Part shown: piece after piece, positions 33,860-37,781 of the stretch
How positions within the stretch are numbered: position 1 is the stretch's first letter
Layout: every line of letters begins with the position of its first letter
From: Bacteroidota bacterium
GTDB taxonomy: Bacteria > Bacteroidota > Bacteroidia > Bacteroidales > F082
Reading direction: 5' to 3'
Length of the DNA: 37,781 nucleotides
Assembly (NCBI GenBank): GCA_947505205.1
Contig: CANNKD010000008.1
Location: 1-37,781, forward strand
Made by a program: the position numbers and the translations under genes
The notes under the pieces: generated by a model
The model's input: only the letters and a program-made list of their open reading frames with translations
Told to the model about the DNA's origin: nothing
Databases searched by the model: none

Positions 33860-34969
33860 ATGAAAAGAGCATTAATAGTAACCGGCGGGGGCGATTGTCC
33901 CGGATTAAATGCCGTTATTAGAGCAATCGTAAAACGGGCCTCTCAGGAAAAAGATTGGGAAATTTTAGGAAGCATCCAGGCTTTTAATGGCGTTCTTTGG
34001 GAGCCAAGTGAAATTAAAGTTTTAACACCGGAAGTCGTCAGAGGTATTCATTATCAGGGTGGTACAATCATAGAAACGACCAATAAAGGCGGCCCGTTTG
34101 CCTGGCCTGTTAAAAATAATGATGGAACATATAGTGCCGTTGATCGCTCGGACGAGATGATTCGCAAGATTCAATACATGGGTATCGATGCCGTAATCAG
34201 CATTGGCGGCGATGGCTCACAGCGGATTTCCCAATTACTTTTCGAAAAAGGATTGAATATTATAGGTGTTCCAAAAACGATTGATAATGACCTATCTACA
34301 ACCGATTCTACCTTTGGTTTTCAGACAGCCGTTGAAATTGCAACCGATGCCGTTGATAAACTAGTTACTACTGCAGCGAGTCATAATCGTGTGTTTTTTC
34401 TGGAGGTGATGGGCCGTTATGCCGGTTGGATCGCTTTGAATGCCGCGGTTGCTGGTGGTGCAGAAGTATGTTTAATACCTGAATTTCCGTACGATCTGAA
34501 TATTGTAAAAGAACGCTTAGAAGCCAGATTTCGCCATGGCAGAGGATTTGCAGTTGTTGTAATTTCAGAAGGCGCACGACCGAAAGACGGAACCTTATCA
34601 ACCGAGCAAAACGATGAAGTCGGATACGAAAACCTCAGGTTAGGCGGTGCCGGCAGAGCTTTGATCAAACGATTGAAAGACACTGGTTTTGAACACGATA
34701 TGCGCGAAACTGTGCTGGGACATTTGCAACGTGGAGGTGTGCCAATCGCATACGACCGTGTGCTTTCAGCTCAATTTGGTGTGAAAGCATTCGAAATGGC
34801 ACTCGAGGGCGATTTTGGTAAAATGGTTGCCTATCGCCATCCGCATTTTATCTCCGTTCCACTGGTGGATGCTATTGCCGAACCAAATATCGTTACGATC
34901 GATAATGCTCTGGTGAAAACAGCAACCGGTTTAGGAATTTCGTTGGGTATTGATTTGAATAAAGAATAA
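33860..34969 (+). CDS. 6-phosphofructokinase
   Basis: The 369-residue enzyme phosphorylates fructose 6-phosphate in glycolysis. It shows TGGGDCPGLNAVIRA at the N-terminus, GGDGS (116-120) in the donor site, PKTIDND (138-144) with the catalytic Asp, and EVMGRYAGWIA, which binds substrate. The position matching E. coli residue 104 is Gly, as in ATP-dependent enzymes, while that matching 124 is Lys, as in PPi-dependent ones. The Gly/Lys combination is known from ATP-using PFKs such as the trypanosomal one, so ATP use is likely but not certain. It precedes the ComB-like gene by 5 bp and has its own promoter boxes. Confidence 0.95.
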   Translation: MKRALIVTGGGDCPGLNAVIRAIVKRASQEKDWEILGSIQAFNGVLWEPSEIKVLTPEVVRGIHYQGGTIIETTNKGGPFAWPVKNNDGTYSAVDRSDEMIRKIQYMGIDAVISIGGDGSQRISQLLFEKGLNIIGVPKTIDNDLSTTDSTFGFQTAVEIATDAVDKLVTTAASHNRVFFLEVMGRYAGWIALNAAVAGGAEVCLIPEFPYDLNIVKERLEARFRHGRGFAVVVISEGARPKDGTLSTEQNDEVGYENLRLGGAGRALIKRLKDTGFEHDMRETVLGHLQRGGVPIAYDRVLSAQFGVKAFEMALEGDFGKMVAYRHPHFISVPLVDAIAEPNIVTIDNALVKTATGLGISLGIDLNKE

Positions 34970-34974
34970 AAACA

Positions 34975-35694
34975 ATGATGCGGATTCAAGTTATTTCTAC
35001 CGCAACACATTGTAAATCTGTCGATTTCAAAAACAAAACTGCTGTCATTATTGATGTGCTTCGTGCAAGTTCGGTAATGACAACGGCTTTATACAATGGT
35101 GCAAAAGCCATTTTACCTGTAACCTCAGTTGAAGAGGCAAAGATGGTTTTTCTACAATTTAATGAGGATGAAGCACTCCTCTGTGGCGAACGTGACGCTA
35201 AACGCATCGATGGCTTCCATTTGGGAAATTCGCCACTGGAATACACACGCGATAAAGTCAGGGATAAAATAATTGTTCTAACCACAAGCAATGGAACAAT
35301 TGCAATCCATGCCGCCAAAGAAGCTAACGAATTATTGGTTGCTTCGTTTCTAAATATCAGTAGCCTAACTAATTATCTATCTCACAAAACCAAGGATTTG
35401 GTCATCGTTTGTTCGGGAACAAATGGCGCTTTTTCGATGGATGACGGGATGTGTGCCGGGATGTTGATTGCATTGCTGTCGAATAATGAAGAAATACATT
35501 TCGACGACTTAGGCTTGGTCTTGAAAGCATTTTATGAGGATAATGAATCTGATATTTATGCCGGGTTACGCTATTGCAAGCATCTCAATTATCTGATTGA
35601 CAATAGTTTTGAAAAAGATGTTGTCCATTGTATGCAAGTTGACACAATGAACATTGTACCTAAACTTTCAGGGAAATTTGTCAAGATCTTCTGA
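34975..35694 (+). CDS. comB: 2-phosphosulfolactate phosphatase family (ComB-like)
   Basis: The 239-residue protein matches ComB: VIIDVLRASSVMTTAL (25-40), LLCGERDAKRIDGFHLGNSPLEY, IVLTTSNGT and VCSGTNGAFSMDDGMCAGML. ComB removes phosphate from 2-phosphosulfolactate, a step of coenzyme M synthesis in methanogens. Many bacteria that do not make coenzyme M by that route carry homologues, where the product sulfolactate may serve other sulfonate metabolism or the substrate may differ. Mg-dependent and cytosolic. It lies 5 bp after pfk and should be co-transcribed. ATG at 34975 or 34978 are both possible; I keep the former. Confidence 0.88.
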   Translation: MMRIQVISTATHCKSVDFKNKTAVIIDVLRASSVMTTALYNGAKAILPVTSVEEAKMVFLQFNEDEALLCGERDAKRIDGFHLGNSPLEYTRDKVRDKIIVLTTSNGTIAIHAAKEANELLVASFLNISSLTNYLSHKTKDLVIVCSGTNGAFSMDDGMCAGMLIALLSNNEEIHFDDLGLVLKAFYEDNESDIYAGLRYCKHLNYLIDNSFEKDVVHCMQVDTMNIVPKLSGKFVKIF

Positions 35695-35759
35695 TATTTT
35701 ATCAAGCCTATATTTTCTTTTAATTCTCCAAATTCAGCACTTCCAATCGCTGGTTTGAG

Positions 35760-35767
35760 TACATTTG
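35760..35767 (+). promoter_or_regulatory. Putative -7 box (TACATTTG) upstream of the BNR-repeat gene
   Basis: TACATTTG matches TAnnTTTG and lies 43 bp before the ATG at 35811. The -33 region is poor. Confidence 0.35.
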
Positions 35768-35810
35768 TGGCGTATCTTGTAGCATTTACATTACAGCTAA
35801 AATATTGATT

Positions 35811-37781
35811 ATGAAAGCAAAATTTGTATGGGTTTCATTGTTGGGAATTCTTTCTCTCGGCCTTATTTTATTTATCTATAAATCTGATAAACAATCAGAT
35901 AAAAGAACATCTTATGAGCAGTTTCTTTTAAAATCGTATAAAGATTTCCCTGATCCGGATACGAATCTCAAAGAAATCCCGAAGGCAGACCGTCCCGATA
36001 TGGCTGCGTTACAAAATTATTTTCAAACACTTGATCCTGCGCTGGGTTACGTTCCTTTGAAACGTCAATATGCTGCCTATTTGCAAACGAAAGCGATGGA
36101 AACAGCCGATCGAAGCCAGTCCATCTTCTGGGAAGGAACCGGTGCCACCATGGGCGGAAGAACGCGTGCCATGATGTTTGATCCAAACGATAGCCAGCAT
36201 AAAAAGGTTTGGGTTGCTGGTGTTACAGGTGGAATTTGGTACACCAATGATATCACCGATGTGAACGAAGATTGGGTTCCGGTCAATGATTTTTATCCAA
36301 ATCTCGCGATTAGTTCGTTGGCTTACGATCCAAACGATCCGATGGTGTTTTATGCCGGAACCGGTGAAGCCCAAACGGCTCGTGTCATTTACCGTGAATC
36401 ATCGGGTTTGGGAATGGGAATCATGAAAACAATCGATGGCGGCGACAATTGGGAACTGCTTCCGTCAACCGAAGAATTTGCTTATGTTACGGATATTAAA
36501 ATTCGCAACGAGAACGGAGTTAGTGTAATTTATGCCGGTGTCGTTTCAGGAACTTATCAGGGTGGCGATCACGAAAGTCAGCCAAGCGACGGTTTATACC
36601 GTTCGATGGATGGTGGATTGACCTGGGAACAGGTTTTGCCGGTGATTCAGGGCGAAACAACAGCGCGTTATGCTCCGGCTCAAATCGAGATTACTACCAA
36701 TAATCGGCTTTTTATCGGAACGATGGAAAATCTGGATAAAAAAGGTGGTGCAACGATTTTATGGTCTGATGAAGGTACCGATGGAACCTGGACGGTTTAT
36801 TCGCATTACAATGAAACCATTTCTGTTGAAAGCTATTACAATATTCCTGCCCGAACAATCATAGCTGCAGCACCATCGAATCCGAATATTTTATATGCCC
36901 AGTTTGCTGCCGGATTTAACAATGGATTTACCTATTACCGTGGACGTTATATGGCGAAATCGGTTGATGGCGGCGAAACCTGGACTTCGATCAACATCCC
37001 AAATGCCGATTGGTCAACCTTGGCTTGGCACGCTTTTGTGCTGAAAGTTGATCCAACTAATCCTGCAGCTGTTTTCACCGGTGGTCTCGATTTATGGAAA
37101 ACCACAAACAGCGGACAAAGTTGGGCTCATGTATCCGACTGGTCACTCATGTATTCGGGCGGTGGCGATGCTTATGTACATGCAGATCAGCATAATATCA
37201 TGTTTCGACCCGAAAATCCAACCCAGGCTATTTTCTCATCTGATGGCGGTGTGTTTCTCTCCGAAAATGCAAATCTTTCTATTCCAACTTTCGTGGAAAG
37301 GAATCAAAACTACAATACATTACAGTTTTATTGTGCCGATATCAATCCAAGTATTTTAGATTATCAGTTTGTTGGTGGCTTGCAGGATAATGGAAGTTTG
37401 AAATACACAGGCAATCCATTGAGCATCAATGATATGATTAGCGGTGGAGACGGTGCATTTTGCTTCTGGGATCAAAACGAATCGAACATTTACATTACAT
37501 CGGTTTATTACAATGTGTATTACATCTGGAAAAACAATGCCATGATTGACGCTTTTGATGGTGGCAACGGCACTTTCATTTCACCGGCCGACTATGATTA
37601 CAAAACCAACACTTTGTATTCCAATGCGACGTCTTTTACAGGCAATTATGGCGGTCAGATGTATGTCATCTCCGGAATTGGCTCTTCGGCAAGTGAGGGA
37701 ATTATGGATTTAAACATTTTCAGTCTGGTTCCTTTCTCAAATATTAAATATTCGCAACATTCACCAAGTGGGACAACAACC
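35811..37781 (+). CDS. BNR/sortilin-like repeat protein (3'-truncated by window edge)
   Basis: This gene is not in the ORF track, which lists only shadows here, because it has no stop before the window ends. The frame from ATG 35811 is open for all 657 codons. The N-terminus has one hydrophobic segment (FVWVSLLGILSLGLILFIY) that may be a signal peptide or anchor. The rest shows several Asp-box (BNR) motifs of the S-x-D-x-G-x-T-W type: TIDGGDNW, SMDGGLTW, SVDGGETW and TNSGQSW. These mark beta-propellers like VPS10/sortilin or exo-alpha-sialidase-like folds. Bacteroidota members of this group are often secreted and carry T9SS sorting domains; the C-terminus is outside the window. Binding partner unknown. 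Confidence 0.85.
   Translation, partial: MKAKFVWVSLLGILSLGLILFIYKSDKQSDKRTSYEQFLLKSYKDFPDPDTNLKEIPKADRPDMAALQNYFQTLDPALGYVPLKRQYAAYLQTKAMETADRSQSIFWEGTGATMGGRTRAMMFDPNDSQHKKVWVAGVTGGIWYTNDITDVNEDWVPVNDFYPNLAISSLAYDPNDPMVFYAGTGEAQTARVIYRESSGLGMGIMKTIDGGDNWELLPSTEEFAYVTDIKIRNENGVSVIYAGVVSGTYQGGDHESQPSDGLYRSMDGGLTWEQVLPVIQGETTARYAPAQIEITTNNRLFIGTMENLDKKGGATILWSDEGTDGTWTVYSHYNETISVESYYNIPARTIIAAAPSNPNILYAQFAAGFNNGFTYYRGRYMAKSVDGGETWTSINIPNADWSTLAWHAFVLKVDPTNPAAVFTGGLDLWKTTNSGQSWAHVSDWSLMYSGGGDAYVHADQHNIMFRPENPTQAIFSSDGGVFLSENANLSIPTFVERNQNYNTLQFYCADINPSILDYQFVGGLQDNGSLKYTGNPLSINDMISGGDGAFCFWDQNESNIYITSVYYNVYYIWKNNAMIDAFDGGNGTFISPADYDYKTNTLYSNATSFTGNYGGQMYVISGIGSSASEGIMDLNIFSLVPFSNIKYSQHSPSGTTT

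Noticed and set aside
1-37781. CRISPR arrays, phage genes, transposases or toxin-antitoxin pairs
   Set aside because: No regularly spaced direct repeats of CRISPR size and no recognisable mobile-element or defence proteins were found.

Overview
The window looks like a piece of a Bacteroidota chromosome, most likely class Bacteroidia. The evidence is the set of type IX secretion (T9SS) C-terminal sorting domains, a PorP/SprF family protein, promoters of the TTTG-N19-TAnnTTTG type, an almost complete lack of Shine-Dalgarno sequences, and Bacteroidota-type gene orders (topA next to an arginase-like gene; coaX-OMP-TPR-lptC-corC-ppiD). Base composition is AT-rich and fairly even. I see no phage, IS transposase or CRISPR array.

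Layout. Positions 1-1788 hold the C-terminal end of a biotin-dependent acyl-CoA carboxylase alpha subunit, cut by the window edge, and an acyl-CoA dehydrogenase. Positions 1850-7143 hold small envelope and secreted proteins: a T9SS cargo, beta-barrels, a POTRA-less BamA-like barrel and a DUF4136 lipoprotein. Positions 7268-11598 (minus strand) are topA followed by an arginase-fold protein and a possible SRPBCC-like protein. Positions 11958-13202 (minus) encode a DEAD-box RNA helicase. Positions 13304-13519 carry a decayed, internally deleted nucleotide-sugar dehydrogenase, followed by a strong terminator.

Positions 13700-21599 form a tightly coupled three-gene operon, the most unusual part of the window. 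Two large secreted paralogues with N-terminal domains resembling polysaccharide deacetylases (CE4) and Ig/PKD-like repeats flank a PorP/SprF protein. The first ends in a type-B-like sorting domain and the second in a type A domain. Then come a PfkB-family (adenosine kinase-like) kinase, an EF-G paralogue with altered GTPase motifs, and two back-to-back terminators.

Positions 25275-32961 (minus strand) are an envelope biogenesis cluster: coaX, an outer-membrane barrel, a TPR protein, LptC, a CBS/CorC membrane protein and a PpiD-type foldase. Divergent from it lies a tRNA-Phe with its own promoter and terminator. A 0.7 kb non-coding stretch with a long inverted repeat follows, then 6-phosphofructokinase, a ComB-family phosphatase, and a BNR-repeat (sortilin-like) protein that runs off the right edge and is absent from the ORF track.

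Most of the content is housekeeping and envelope biology. The points most worth following are the CE4-like/SprF/CE4-like operon, the dehydrogenase remnant upstream of it, the EF-G paralogue, and the arginase-fold protein that has lost metal ligands.
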